A DNA stretch of 64,000 bases from Leptolyngbya sp. NIES-3755 (GTDB taxonomy: Bacteria; Cyanobacteriota; Cyanobacteriia; Leptolyngbyales; Leptolyngbyaceae). The stretch is taken from assembly GCA_001548435.1 (NCBI GenBank), contig AP017308.1:5465030-5529029 (forward strand), read 5' to 3'. Shown in pieces: positions 27,771 through 37,360 of the stretch (the first letter of the stretch is position 1; the number at the start of each line of letters is the position of its first letter). The notes beneath the pieces are model-generated. The model ran no database searches. It was not told where the DNA came from and saw nothing but the letters and a program-made list of their open reading frames with translations. The translations under genes were made by a program, and so were the position numbers.

Positions 27771-28450
27771 CGATCGTAAAACAATCGCGCATCCAAACTA
27801 CCTTGCTCCCGCAGATATTGAACGACTTGCTCTGCCTCTCGCTGTTGAGAAAATGGACCCACTGCTAAATGCAATCCACGAGGTCGATCGCGAATTCGTA
27901 ACAGCGAAGGAGTCACACCTAAACGAATGGCTCGATCGCGATATTCTTGCACTTCACGAGCATTGCCTGGAACGACTGCATAATACCCGCGTTCAGCATT
28001 GCCAAATTCCGGCGATCGACCTGTGATCTGAGCGCTAATTCCTTGTGAAGCTAATCGGGAAACTTGCTGACGGGCGTTCAATTCATCGCCATATAATCCC
28101 GCCTGAATGACTCTGCGCCCACCGAAGTTTTGAATAAACGCATCTGGTTGAATTGATCGGACTTGCTGCAACACAAAGGGACTATCACTATCCACAATCA
28201 CCCGATATCCGCCATTCACCGGACGAGCCACTGGATTGGGTTGAGGCGCGGTAAACACTCGTTCATTCGGGGAATCGATCGGAACATTCGGCGCGGGCAC
28301 AACAGAGGGTAGTGGCGCACTCGGTGGAACAAGGGGAACATTGGGCGGCGGCGGTAAGGGTTGTTGTGCTGTCACAACGCTGATTTGACCCAATCCCATC
28401 ACTAAGCCAATCGCAATGTTCGTTCCAACCCGTTTCATTTGACCTCGCAT
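27767..28450 (-). CDS. Secreted SPOR-domain-like protein
   Basis: A 227-residue exported protein: signal peptide ending near VVTA/QQ, a Pro-rich linker of about 50 residues (PPPPNVPLVPPSAPLP), then two SPOR-like repeats (YRVIVDSDSPFVLQQVRSIQPD...RRVIQAGLYGDELNARQQVSRLASQG; and RGLHLAVGPFSQQREAEQVVQYLREQG). SPOR domains bind denuded peptidoglycan glycans at division sites. ATG at 28450 or the Met four codons on (28438) could be the start; the latter gives a cleaner signal peptide. Confidence 0.82.
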   Translation of the reverse strand: MRGQMKRVGTNIAIGLVMGLGQISVVTAQQPLPPPPNVPLVPPSAPLPSVVPAPNVPIDSPNERVFTAPQPNPVARPVNGGYRVIVDSDSPFVLQQVRSIQPDAFIQNFGGRRVIQAGLYGDELNARQQVSRLASQGISAQITGRSPEFGNAERGYYAVVPGNAREVQEYRDRAIRLGVTPSLLRIRDRPRGLHLAVGPFSQQREAEQVVQYLREQGSLDARLFYDR

Positions 28451-28588
28451 AGATGCCCTAGCAACGACTGAATTGCGGTCAGTGTACCATGTTGAATCTC
28501 GATCGCTTCACCTTTGTAAACTTGCTCAGAATCACCGCAAACCGCTAGAATGTTACGTAACTTCACAATTTATCTAGAGGTTTGAATC

Positions 28589-29317
28589 TTGCAGTCTGCT
28601 TACCTCCTCGTTACGCATGGCAGTCGAGATATTCGTCCCCAGATCGCGATCGATCAATTACGCGATCGAATCGAACAGCGTTTATCTGTTCCTGTTGGAG
28701 CCGCCGTTTTAGAATGTGCCCCAACTGAATTGCACGAGCAAATCGAAGAGTTCAGCCGCCAGCATCCAATCCTTTCAGAAATCAAAATTGTGCCGCTGTT
28801 TCTGTTACCTGGGGTTCATGTCAAAGACGATATTCCAGAACAGATTGCGATTGCACAGTCCCGTATCACTCCAAAACTCGAACTCCTTCCACATCTAGGA
28901 AGCCACTCTGGAATGGTGGAAGTTCTTGCTTCAAGAATTGCTCAAATTCCCGCAGATGCCCGAATTCTGATGTCTCATGGCAGTCGTCGCGCAGGTGGAA
29001 ATGCTCCGATCGACCGAATAGCAACTGAGATCGATGCTGTTGCTGCTTATTGGTCAGTTGAGCCAAAATTGGAAACGCGCATTCTAGAATTGAAGCAGCA
29101 AGGATGTCAGGAAATCGCAATCTTGCCGTACTTTCTCTTCTCAGGCGGAATTACAGATGCGATCGCCCAATCGATTCAAGCTTTGTCCGAACAGCATTCC
29201 GATCTGACACTGCAATGGTTAGCTCCGTTTGACTTTTGTGAAGATCTGGTGGGTTTAATTATCGACTTTATCGCGGTGCAAACTTCAGCCGAATTGCTAA
29301 CGCGATCGAGCAAATAA
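28589..29317 (+). CDS. Sirohydrochlorin chelatase (SirB/CbiX family)
   Basis: Inserts Fe2+ or Co2+ into sirohydrochlorin for siroheme or cobalamin. A 242-residue two-lobe chelatase: LLVTHGSRD with the metal-binding His in lobe one, VPLFLLPGVHVKDDIPEQI, and a second ARILMSHGSRRAGGN with ILPYFLFSGGITDAI. Both His sites present. The start is apparently TTG at 28589. Next gene is cobA, the enzyme two steps earlier in the same pathway, 127 bp downstream. Confidence 0.9.
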   Translation: MQSAYLLVTHGSRDIRPQIAIDQLRDRIEQRLSVPVGAAVLECAPTELHEQIEEFSRQHPILSEIKIVPLFLLPGVHVKDDIPEQIAIAQSRITPKLELLPHLGSHSGMVEVLASRIAQIPADARILMSHGSRRAGGNAPIDRIATEIDAVAAYWSVEPKLETRILELKQQGCQEIAILPYFLFSGGITDAIAQSIQALSEQHSDLTLQWLAPFDFCEDLVGLIIDFIAVQTSAELLTRSSK

Positions 29318-29444
29318 CCGCATATTCTCAAATCAAGCATGACAAGCTTTACAATCTTTTCAATTGTCATGTATCAAAAGTAGCAAATTTGATCATTCAG
29401 AATCGTTACCGTGAGGAGTTCAGTTCTCACTCGTTTCTCCCTTC

Positions 29445-30242
29445 ATGATGAATTCAACAGAAACAGCTTGCGTTGGTAAGGTTTATTTAGTTGGTGCGGG
29501 ACCTGGCGATCCGGGTCTTATGACCTTAAAAGGAAAAGCATTGCTCGAATGTGCAGATGTTGTTGTTTACGATGCCTTAGTCAGTGAGCCGATTTTAGCG
29601 ATGATTAACCCGATCGCTGAAAAGATCGATGCGGGAAAACGACGCGGACGACATTCAATGGCACAGGATGAAATTAATCAGCTATTGATTGATAAAGCTC
29701 ATGAAGCGGCGATCGTCGTTCGATTAAAAGGGGGCGATCCGTTCATCTTCGGGCGCGGTGGCGAGGAAATGCTCGATCTCGTTGCAGCAGGCGTTTCCGT
29801 CGAAATGGTTCCAGGCATCACTTCTGGAATTGCAGCCCCAGCTTATGCAGGAATTCCGTTAACTCATCGATCGTATAGTTCCTCTGTCACTTTCGTCACC
29901 GGACACGAAGAAGCTGGAAAATATCGCCCTGCGGTGAATTGGAGTGCGATCGCTCATGGGTCAGAAACGATCGTCATTTACATGGGCGTTCACAATCTGC
30001 CGCAGATTATTGAACAACTGCACCAAGCAGGAATGAGTTTAGAAACGCCGATCGCAATGGTGCGTTGGGGAACTCGTCCGGAGCAAGAAGAACTGATTGG
30101 AACCCTCGAAACGATTTGCGCTCAGATGGAAGCTGCGAACTTTAAAGCGCCAGCGATCGCGGTTATCGGAAATGTGGTGAATCTGCATGAGATCTTGTCT
30201 CAATGTCGCCCCCAGTTTCTAGATGTGAGTAATCCTGTGTAA
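29445..30242 (+). CDS. cobA: Uroporphyrinogen-III C-methyltransferase
   Basis: Makes precorrin-2 from uroporphyrinogen III with two SAM, the branch to siroheme and B12. The 265-residue protein shows VYLVGAGPGDPGLMTLKGKALL, VVYDALVSEPIL, VRLKGGDPFIFGRGGEE, and VPGITSGIAAPAYAGIPLTHR. Only the methyltransferase domain is present (no CysG oxidase/chelatase half), consistent with a separate SirB upstream. Confidence 0.96.
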   Translation: MMNSTETACVGKVYLVGAGPGDPGLMTLKGKALLECADVVVYDALVSEPILAMINPIAEKIDAGKRRGRHSMAQDEINQLLIDKAHEAAIVVRLKGGDPFIFGRGGEEMLDLVAAGVSVEMVPGITSGIAAPAYAGIPLTHRSYSSSVTFVTGHEEAGKYRPAVNWSAIAHGSETIVIYMGVHNLPQIIEQLHQAGMSLETPIAMVRWGTRPEQEELIGTLETICAQMEAANFKAPAIAVIGNVVNLHEILSQCRPQFLDVSNPV

Positions 30243-30338
30243 TCCAAATCGGAACAACTGCTTGAAATTGCTAAAACAAGAGCAGAAAGCGACAGTGAAA
30301 CCGATATAAGCGATCGCAACGACCTAGTTGGAGGCTCA

Positions 30339-30575
30339 ATGAAAGCACTAAAAGTCATGGCAACGATCGACGATCAAGGACAGTTAACCTTAGATCAGCC
30401 ACTTTTACAGGAAAAGAATAGCCGTGTAGAGGTAATCGTTCTCATTTCAGCGGAGGCAGACACAGACGATAAAACTCAAACAGAGCTGTTAGCCGATTTT
30501 CGCCAAGCTTGGCATGAAGCAATGACGGGACAAACTATTCCTGTAAGTCAGCTTTGGGAAGGACTTGAGAAATAA
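30339..30575 (+). CDS. relN: RelN-family antitoxin, without adjacent toxin
   Basis: A 78-residue protein: KALKVMATIDDQGQLTLDQPL (AbrB/strand-rich N-terminal DNA-binding half) and the C-terminal ADFRQAWHEAMTGQTIPVSQLWEGLE typical of cyanobacterial RelN antitoxins (partner of RelE in Synechocystis). GGAGG upstream of ATG is a good ribosome site. Neither side carries a RelE-like toxin: the next gene starts 81 bases downstream and is rluD. It is likely an orphan antitoxin or it acts with a distant toxin. Confidence 0.75.
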   Translation: MKALKVMATIDDQGQLTLDQPLLQEKNSRVEVIVLISAEADTDDKTQTELLADFRQAWHEAMTGQTIPVSQLWEGLEK

Positions 30576-30656
30576 TTAGCAATGCTTGGGTAGATTCAGC
30601 AACGCGAAATCTGAACGGTAAAATAGGCTTTGATTATCTAGGCGAGTGAGTTCAAA

Positions 30657-31574
30657 TTGATTGAATTTTATGTGGAAGAAAGTGGGGAGCGGATCGATCG
30701 ATATCTTGCGGATCAGCTTCCAGAGTTGTCTCGATCGCGCCTTCAAAAATTAATCGAACTCGGTCACGTCCAAGTCAACGGCGAACTCTGCAAATCCAAA
30801 AAAGCCGAAGTCGAAGACGGTGATTTAATCCAAATCGAACTTCCAGAAGTCCAACCACTTGAACTCAAACCCGAAGCGATTCCATTGGATGTCCTCTACG
30901 AAGATGATTCACTGATTGTTGTTAATAAACCCGCTGGAATGGTCGTACATCCTTCAGCCGGACATGAATCAGGAACATTAGTGAATGCTTTATTAGCACA
31001 CTGTGAAACCCTACCGGGAATCAATGGAATACAACGTCCAGGAATTGTTCACCGATTAGATAAAGATACAACAGGCGCGATCGTAGCTGCCAAAACTGAG
31101 CAAGCCTTTCACCATTTGCAAGAGCAATTTCGTACCAAAACGGCAAGGCGGGACTATTACGCGATCGTATACGGCGCACCAAAACAAGAGAGCGGCACGA
31201 TCGATCAACCGATTGGGCGGCATCCAGTCGATCGACAAAAACAAGCGATCGTCCCTGAAGAAAAAGGCGGCAGACATGCGATCACTCATTGGCAAGTCAA
31301 AGAGCGATTAGGAAATTACTCGCTGCTGCAATTCGAGCTAGAAACGGGAAGAACCCATCAAATTCGCGTTCATAGCGCCTTTATCGGGCATCCAGTTGTT
31401 GGCGATCCGGTTTATAGCTCTGGTCGATCGATTGGTGTGAATCTTCCTGGACAAGCGCTTCATGCTTGGCGACTTAGATTAATTCATCCAGTGACAGAAG
31501 AATGGATCGAAGCGATCGCGCCTGTGCCTAAGTATTTCACAACCTTATTAGAGATTTTGAGAAAGCGATCATGA
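30657..31574 (+). CDS. rluD: RluA/RluD family 23S rRNA pseudouridine synthase
   Basis: A 305-residue protein with N-terminal S4 RNA-binding domain (ERIDRYLADQLPELSRSRLQKLI..GHVQVNG) and the catalytic RluA domain; the active-site Asp is in GIVHRLDKDTTGAI, with VNKPAGMVVHPSAGH and FELETGRTHQIRVH. Modifies uridines in 23S rRNA; RluD-type by domain content. Start is TTG at 30657 (or GTG at 30669). Ends 6 bases into the convergent Uma2 gene. Confidence 0.9.
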   Translation: MIEFYVEESGERIDRYLADQLPELSRSRLQKLIELGHVQVNGELCKSKKAEVEDGDLIQIELPEVQPLELKPEAIPLDVLYEDDSLIVVNKPAGMVVHPSAGHESGTLVNALLAHCETLPGINGIQRPGIVHRLDKDTTGAIVAAKTEQAFHHLQEQFRTKTARRDYYAIVYGAPKQESGTIDQPIGRHPVDRQKQAIVPEEKGGRHAITHWQVKERLGNYSLLQFELETGRTHQIRVHSAFIGHPVVGDPVYSSGRSIGVNLPGQALHAWRLRLIHPVTEEWIEAIAPVPKYFTTLLEILRKRS

Positions 31575-32285
31575 ACCTTCGAGAGTGTCTGGATCGATGC
31601 CAAGTTCTCTCAATTTAGTGGCGAGAATCTGCGATCGCTGTCGCTCCTGTTCTACTTGCTCCGAACTCCAGAGCAGAAGATTTCCCTCGCTATCCCACCA
31701 ACGCAACCAGTTCGTTCGTTGACACAATCGTTCGCCGTTCCAAATTCCCAGAAATAGCTGAAGCTCTGGAATCCAAAAGCGCCCATCCTCATTCGCGGAT
31801 TGCAGTTGATAGCGCTGATCCTGGAGACAACGAACCTCTAAACTTGGCTCGTATGGGTCATACGTAACATAAGTGGGAACCTGAAGAATTTGCTCGTAAT
31901 AGTAGAGCTTGCCGTAAGGAGGAGTCGATCGAATCGATAACTCGCCGCCGTCCTCATTCGAGAGAAATTCCATGACGATCGCGACGGGTGATCCCTCTGA
32001 ATTTTGGGTGTAGCTGCGGCGAATCACGTCCGCGGACACGGGTTGCACTTGCGGGACGTAAAACCAGTCTGGGGCTTTGAGTACGATTTTGTTGCGAACG
32101 GTCGCGACTAGAGCAAAATTGGAGCCGATGAGCATTTCGGGTCGAATACGATCGTTGGCTCCTAACACATCGGTTAATGCGGCAGCAAGAGAAGGTTGTT
32201 GGAGATTTTCCACGGGGTCATCAGGGAGCGGGTAATCGTCGGGGAGTGGCTCCCATTTGACGAGCGGTGGAACTTGAAGAACCAT
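31569..32285 (-). CDS. Uma2 family endonuclease-like protein
   Basis: A 238-residue Uma2/DUF820 protein, a PD-(D/E)xK nuclease-fold family greatly expanded in cyanobacteria, role unknown. Visible: KAPDWFYVPQV, AIVMEFLSNEDGGELSI, GKLYYYEQILQVPTYVTYDP, and the C-terminal coil ending KLRELGIDPDTL. AGGA 5 bases before ATG at 32285 favours this start over GTG at 32300 or ATG at 32291. A close paralogue lies at 60889-61662. Confidence 0.82.
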   Translation of the reverse strand: MVLQVPPLVKWEPLPDDYPLPDDPVENLQQPSLAAALTDVLGANDRIRPEMLIGSNFALVATVRNKIVLKAPDWFYVPQVQPVSADVIRRSYTQNSEGSPVAIVMEFLSNEDGGELSIRSTPPYGKLYYYEQILQVPTYVTYDPYEPSLEVRCLQDQRYQLQSANEDGRFWIPELQLFLGIWNGERLCQRTNWLRWWDSEGNLLLWSSEQVEQERQRSQILATKLRELGIDPDTLEGS

Positions 32286-32314
32286 AGCCATCCTAAGCAC
32301 AGGTACTCTTTATT

Positions 32315-34012
32315 TTAGAACGGGGTGTAGTTCACCGAGAAATAAAGTCCGCGTTCTTGCAGCGATCGCTTTTCGCCACTGGTTGAAGTTAACGGAAGCC
32401 CCCAATCGAGTCGAACCGAAACGCGATCGCTCTGTCTCCAAATCAATCCTAATCCCGCACCGACTAAAGTATTCGAGCTTGGGGTATCGCTACCAATGTT
32501 CCATCCCGTTCCGACATCAATGAATGGTGCGAGTTGGAAGGTTCCGATATTGCGCGATCGGACAATGGGAAAGCGAAATTCAGCCGACATCAAAGCGCCA
32601 CTATCGGTCAGGAGCGCATCTTGCCGAAATCCGCGCACTGTCACCTGTCCACCAAGTCCGAATTGTTCAAGCGGAACCATCGAATCGCCTGCGAGTTGAA
32701 CATCGCCACGAACTAAGAAAACAGTTTCGGGAGCAACTTGACGCAGCCATTGTGCTTGACCGCGCCACGAGAAAAAGCGACTATCCGGAGCATTCTCGTT
32801 TACCGTTGCATTGAGCCAATTCACACCGAGACTGAACTGCGATCGTAAAGCAAAAACGTGCTGCGTACTGCGCTGAGTATATTCCTGGAAAAATCGGAGC
32901 GCAGAGACTTTGGTGCGACCTTCTGAATCGGCTCCAGGGGACAGCGGAAAGCCTCCAATGTTGTCAAGTCCGAGTGCAGTTTGGCTTTCTTGGCGGGAAA
33001 AAAGGAAGCCGATCGCGAAATCCGTTGAAGTTCTTTGGATCAAGGGTTGGCGGAATCCGAGTTCGTAATAGCGCGATCGAGATTGAATATCCAATACGGT
33101 AAACGGTTCTTCAATTACATTGTTGCGACCGGAACCATAGCTCAACCAAGCTGCACCATTTCGAGCATTGATTGGAACCGTGTAGTTTAAATCAATCGTA
33201 TTACTGCCTCTGGTATTCGAGTAGGCAAAAGTCAGTGCATCTCCAAATCCGAATAGATTGCCTTCTCGTAGTTCGAGCTTGCGGCGGAAGCTTCCAACAC
33301 TGGGCGATCGACCATTATCGAATGAGCTTCCAATGCTAAAGGTATCCGCTTCTCGAACATCGACTTGAAGCAAGTTTGTGCCGGGGCGAACTCCCGATTG
33401 AAGATCCGCAGAAACATTGCTAATTCGTGGATCGAGGCGGAGTTGCTGGAGATTTTCGAGCAAGCGGGAAACATTTAGCGGCGTTCCCACTCCGAGTTTG
33501 ATGCGATCGCGAATATATTTCGGATTCAGACGATGGTTTCCGGTCACTTTAATGTCTTCGAGTGTTCCTTCCACGACTTGAACTTTGACCACTCCATCTT
33601 CGATCGTTTGCGGCGAAATCATTGCGCCCGTAGTGGTATAGCCTTGATCAACATAGAGTTTTGTAATTGCCGATCGCGCTTCGAGCAGTTGAGCAAACGT
33701 TAAATCTTTGCCGATATAAGGGGCTGTGACTGTCTTGAAATCTTCAGGCTTGAAGCGGGTACTGCCTTCGACTTCAAAGCGATCGACGCGAAACGTTCCG
33801 GTTGCTACTTCTGTTGCCTCTGGCAGGTTGGGAGTTGGAAGCGTTGAAAGTTCGGAAGATTTTGGCTCGGTATCTTTGAGTTTGAGTGGTTCTAAAGATA
33901 GCTCACCCGCGAATTTACCAAGATCTGCGGCAGGATTGGCGAGAGCGGGAGTTTGAAGACTGATACCAGCGAGTGCGACTAAGCCAAGCGTCCAGGGGGT
34001 TTTTGGAGACAT
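32315..34012 (-). CDS. TpsB/ShlB-type outer-membrane protein (Omp85 superfamily)
   Basis: A 565-residue outer-membrane beta-barrel transporter. Signal peptide to about ALA/NP; POTRA_2 domain (about 75-150; FRVDRFEVEGSTRFKPEDF, AITKLYVDQGYTTTGA), a second POTRA (IKVTGNHRLNPKYIRDRI), then a 16-strand barrel with the QVTVRGFRQD motif (VRGF/Y of Omp85 loop 6) and a final aromatic residue (YTPF). Two-partner secretion proteins normally neighbour their TpsA substrate; none is in the window. Confidence 0.87.
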   Translation of the reverse strand: MSPKTPWTLGLVALAGISLQTPALANPAADLGKFAGELSLEPLKLKDTEPKSSELSTLPTPNLPEATEVATGTFRVDRFEVEGSTRFKPEDFKTVTAPYIGKDLTFAQLLEARSAITKLYVDQGYTTTGAMISPQTIEDGVVKVQVVEGTLEDIKVTGNHRLNPKYIRDRIKLGVGTPLNVSRLLENLQQLRLDPRISNVSADLQSGVRPGTNLLQVDVREADTFSIGSSFDNGRSPSVGSFRRKLELREGNLFGFGDALTFAYSNTRGSNTIDLNYTVPINARNGAAWLSYGSGRNNVIEEPFTVLDIQSRSRYYELGFRQPLIQRTSTDFAIGFLFSRQESQTALGLDNIGGFPLSPGADSEGRTKVSALRFFQEYTQRSTQHVFALRSQFSLGVNWLNATVNENAPDSRFFSWRGQAQWLRQVAPETVFLVRGDVQLAGDSMVPLEQFGLGGQVTVRGFRQDALLTDSGALMSAEFRFPIVRSRNIGTFQLAPFIDVGTGWNIGSDTPSSNTLVGAGLGLIWRQSDRVSVRLDWGLPLTSTSGEKRSLQERGLYFSVNYTPF

Positions 34013-34129
34013 AGAAGTAACTTGAGTTCGATCGAGATTACTGGCAGTGTTCCCCGGACAAATGGCGAAGAATCAGCAACAACGGTGCGATCGCGCTACG
34101 ATCGATCACACGAATTTTGAGAATAAATC

Positions 34130-36346
34130 ATGGCGCAAGATAAACTTCCTCAGTCGGGCGGTGGAATGGCAGTCGTGCAATATTGGGCGAAACAGACCTT
34201 ATCGCCTGATGGAGTCAAAATTTGGCAGACGCTATTTCATAAAAGTGCGTGTTTGTCCTGTGCGTGGGGAACAGGCGGACAGAAGGGCGGCTTTGTGAAT
34301 GAGGATGGAGAAGTGTTGCAGCGATGCGCGAAAAGTGTGGAAGCGATCGCATCAGAATTACAGCCTGCGACAACGTTTGAACAGAACTATACGATCGACC
34401 AATTACAAGCTTTAACTTCTCAAGAAGCAAATAGTTTAGGGCGTTTGAGCCATCCGCTGATTTTGAGAAAAGGAAGTGATCGTTATGAGCGCATCAGTTG
34501 GGATGAAGTGTACCGGATTGCAGAAGAAGCCTTTCAGAAAGCTCCAGAACGAGTTGCTTCCTATAGTTCTGGGCGTTCCTCGAATGAGGCAGCTTATCTA
34601 TTGCAGTTGATGATGAGGGCATTTGGATCAAACAATTTGGCGGATTGTTCAGATCTATGTCATTCTGCTTCGACAGTCGGGCTAAAGAATATGTTTGGAT
34701 CGGGCACTTCGATGGTCAGTTTAGAAAGCCTGAAACAAGCAGATTGCGTGGTGCTGATTGGATCGAATGCGCCTGCGAACCATCCGCGATTGATGAATGA
34801 ATTGATCCAATTGCGCGATCGAGGTGGCAAAGTGATTGTGATCAATCCAGCGATCGAGGTTGGCTTAGTCAAATTCGGTTCTCCCGCTTTCCCAATCAAA
34901 TCAATGCTAAGCGGTGGTTCTGAGATTTCCTCACTATACTTACAACCGATTCCAGGGAGTGATGTTGCATTGTTCGTCGGATTGCAGAAAGCATTGATCG
35001 AACAAAATCTAGTGCAGCAGAATTTTCTCGAAGCACATGTAGAACAATGGGAAGCTGTAATTAACTATGCAAAATCAATTTCTTGGGAAGTGATTACAGA
35101 AGCTTGTGGCGTTTCTAAACCTGAGATTGATCTCGCAGCGAACATCATTGGAACTTCAGAAGGAGTCGTATTCGCTTGGGCAATGGGTGTTACTCAGCAA
35201 GTAAATGGAGTGGATAACATCTATAGCATTGCAAATACGGCTTTACTGAGCGGCAATGTGGGGAAAGAAGGTGCAGGAACAATGCCCATTCGGGGACACT
35301 CAAATGTTCAGGGATTCGGTTCGATGGGTGTTACGATTCGCTTGAAAAAAGAAATTCAGCAAGCCTTAGAGAAACTATTACAAAAGCCGCTGAGTCGTGT
35401 TCAGGGCTATGATACTCGCGCTTTGATCGATGCTGCTGATGCGAATCAAGTTGATACTTTGATCTGTTTGGGTGGCAATCTGTATGCTGCGAATCCTGAT
35501 CTGACTCAGGCGAAACGGGCTTTAGGAAACATTGAAACAATCTTCTATGTTGCAACTAAGCCGAATCTAGGACATTTTCATGGGCTTGCTAAGCACAATA
35601 CCATCATCGTTCCAGTGTTAGCTCGGTTTGAGAACCCGCACAAAACAACAGCGGAATCTGGTAATAACTTTGTGCGATTGAATGATGAAGGTCAAACGCA
35701 TTTGAAGAATGCCGACTTAGTTTCTGAAGTGGAATTTTTGACTGAAATTGCCGATCGCATTCTCCCTGATTCCCCAGTTGAATGGCGCAAGCTGCAAGAT
35801 ACAAAATACGTCCGCAAGCTAATTGCTCAAACGATTCCGGGGTATGAAAAGATTGGCTCGATCGACGAAACTGAAGAGGAATTTACGATCAAGAATCGAG
35901 TTTTTACGTCTCCTCATTTTCCAACTCCAACCGGAAAAGCTTCAATGTTCGTCACACCTTTACCAGAACTGACAATGCCCACTAAAGCTGATTTTGGTCT
36001 ATCTGAATCTGCACCAGGAATTGTTCTAATTCTAGGAACCGGACGCAGTTACACTCAGCACAATACTGTGGTGTATAAGCCTGGGGATAAATATCGAGCA
36101 ATGCCGCACCGCAATTGTATTTGGATGAACCAAGAGGACGCAGAACGAGCTGGATTCCGAGAGCATCAACGGGTCACAGTCCAAGGAGATGCAGGAAAGA
36201 TGGAGAACGTTGAAGTTATTTATGGAATGATTCGATCGGGGGCTGCGATGATGTTTTATCCAGAGGTAAATGCGATTTTCAAAGCCAAGGTCGATCCTCG
36301 ATCAGGCACTCCTGCTTACAAGCGCGTTCCGGTTGTGGTTTATTAA
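34130..36346 (+). CDS. FdhF/YdeP family molybdopterin oxidoreductase
   Basis: A 738-residue molybdopterin-bis-MGD enzyme of the FdhF/YdeP type: KSACLSCAWGTGGQKGGF at the N-terminus, SYSSGRSSNEAAYLLQLM, CSDLCHSASTVGL, NAPANHPRLMNEL, AIRGHSNVQG-like MPIRGHSNVQGFGSMG, and the C-terminal molydop-binding barrel with TGRSYTQHNTVVYKPGDKYRAMPH. E. coli YdeP is linked to acid resistance; the substrate of cyanobacterial members is unknown. There is no adjacent Fe-S or membrane subunit. Ends 36 bases before the CHAT gene. Confidence 0.85.
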   Translation: MAQDKLPQSGGGMAVVQYWAKQTLSPDGVKIWQTLFHKSACLSCAWGTGGQKGGFVNEDGEVLQRCAKSVEAIASELQPATTFEQNYTIDQLQALTSQEANSLGRLSHPLILRKGSDRYERISWDEVYRIAEEAFQKAPERVASYSSGRSSNEAAYLLQLMMRAFGSNNLADCSDLCHSASTVGLKNMFGSGTSMVSLESLKQADCVVLIGSNAPANHPRLMNELIQLRDRGGKVIVINPAIEVGLVKFGSPAFPIKSMLSGGSEISSLYLQPIPGSDVALFVGLQKALIEQNLVQQNFLEAHVEQWEAVINYAKSISWEVITEACGVSKPEIDLAANIIGTSEGVVFAWAMGVTQQVNGVDNIYSIANTALLSGNVGKEGAGTMPIRGHSNVQGFGSMGVTIRLKKEIQQALEKLLQKPLSRVQGYDTRALIDAADANQVDTLICLGGNLYAANPDLTQAKRALGNIETIFYVATKPNLGHFHGLAKHNTIIVPVLARFENPHKTTAESGNNFVRLNDEGQTHLKNADLVSEVEFLTEIADRILPDSPVEWRKLQDTKYVRKLIAQTIPGYEKIGSIDETEEEFTIKNRVFTSPHFPTPTGKASMFVTPLPELTMPTKADFGLSESAPGIVLILGTGRSYTQHNTVVYKPGDKYRAMPHRNCIWMNQEDAERAGFREHQRVTVQGDAGKMENVEVIYGMIRSGAAMMFYPEVNAIFKAKVDPRSGTPAYKRVPVVVY

Positions 36347-36382
36347 TTTGAAAGTTTGACAATTTTCCTTGAGGAACTTGCC

Positions 36383-37360
36383 ATGACTGAGAGACAGCGT
36401 GAAGACTACTTGAGACTCATCCAGGCATTACTAGAATGTTCGCCTAGTCAAGTGCTTTCGGTTCTAAGCAATCACTTAGAGTTAGTTGATACTGAATTAA
36501 TTTCAGTCATGGTAGAAGTTTTAAGCTTTCTACAAACCAGAGAAGCATATCAAGAAGCTCAATATCTAGTTGAGTTAATCGCTTATTTGAGCAACGAACT
36601 AGCAAGAGGAAACAAAATTCCCTATGCAAGATTAGCTGAAGAGATTCTTCGTTGTGACCGAGGAGAAGAACGTAAGATCTTAAATGCTCATTCAACTCTA
36701 ATCGATGCGAAGTTAGTTCAAATTATGAGGGAACTTGCTGGCTTCCTCAAAGGGCAGGGCGATCAAAACTATCTTTGGCTACAAGATTTTGCGAATCAAG
36801 TTAATGAGGAACTGAAGAATGATTCACCCTACTTGAAGCTTGTTCACGACATTTTGAATTGCCCTACTGGTGAAGAGCAGAAGTTGTTGGCTTCTCATTC
36901 AAGTCTGATGAACGATGCTCTGCTTGAGGCAGTTGAAGAGGTAGCAGATAGGCTGGAGCTTCAGGGGGAGCACGAGCAAGCTCAATCCTTACAACAATTT
37001 CACGACTATCTCTTTACTCGCATAAGGGAAGAAGCTAGAAGCGCAGAACTGGCGGCTAAGGGGATTCCTGAGATCAGTTTAAACGTTTTGCTAACCTACT
37101 CTGCTGAGAGAGCCTTCGAGTGGATGGTCACAACTTTGTCTGTCCGTCATACAATTGCAACTTTTCATAAAGATGTTGACCTTTGCCGAAAGACTCGCAC
37201 AGAAGAGTCCTCCAACTTATCCCTCTCAGCAGTCGAATATAAGCGACAAGGGGATTTTTGTGCTGCGGTAGAAGCCTATAATCGAATTTTTCAAAATGCT
37301 CCAACCGATCCGGATGTTTACTGGGGAGTCTATAAAGCTGGGAGCGTGTCACCTTCTTGA
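36383..37360 (+). pseudogene. 5' part of IS-interrupted TPR-CHAT gene
   Basis: Codons 1-319 of a larger gene. ATG at 36383 has GAGGA 8 bases upstream. Three tandem repeats of about 68 residues (about 8-73, 80-147, 149-217) share a pattern: LxLxxxxLxCxxxxxxxxLxxHxxLxDxxLxxxxxxxAxxLxxQG, e.g. ILRCDRGEERKILNAHSTLID and ILNCPTGEEQKLLASHSSLMN. A TPR-like segment follows (YKRQGDFCAAVEAYNRIFQ). At 37340 the frame runs into an insertion sequence and stops at 37358 after seven foreign codons. The in-frame continuation is at 38525. Confidence 0.85.
37332..37339 (+). repeat. Left copy of IS target duplication
   Basis: ATAAAGCT, repeated exactly at 38517-38524 on the far side of the IS; an 8-bp duplication made on insertion. 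Confidence 0.95.
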
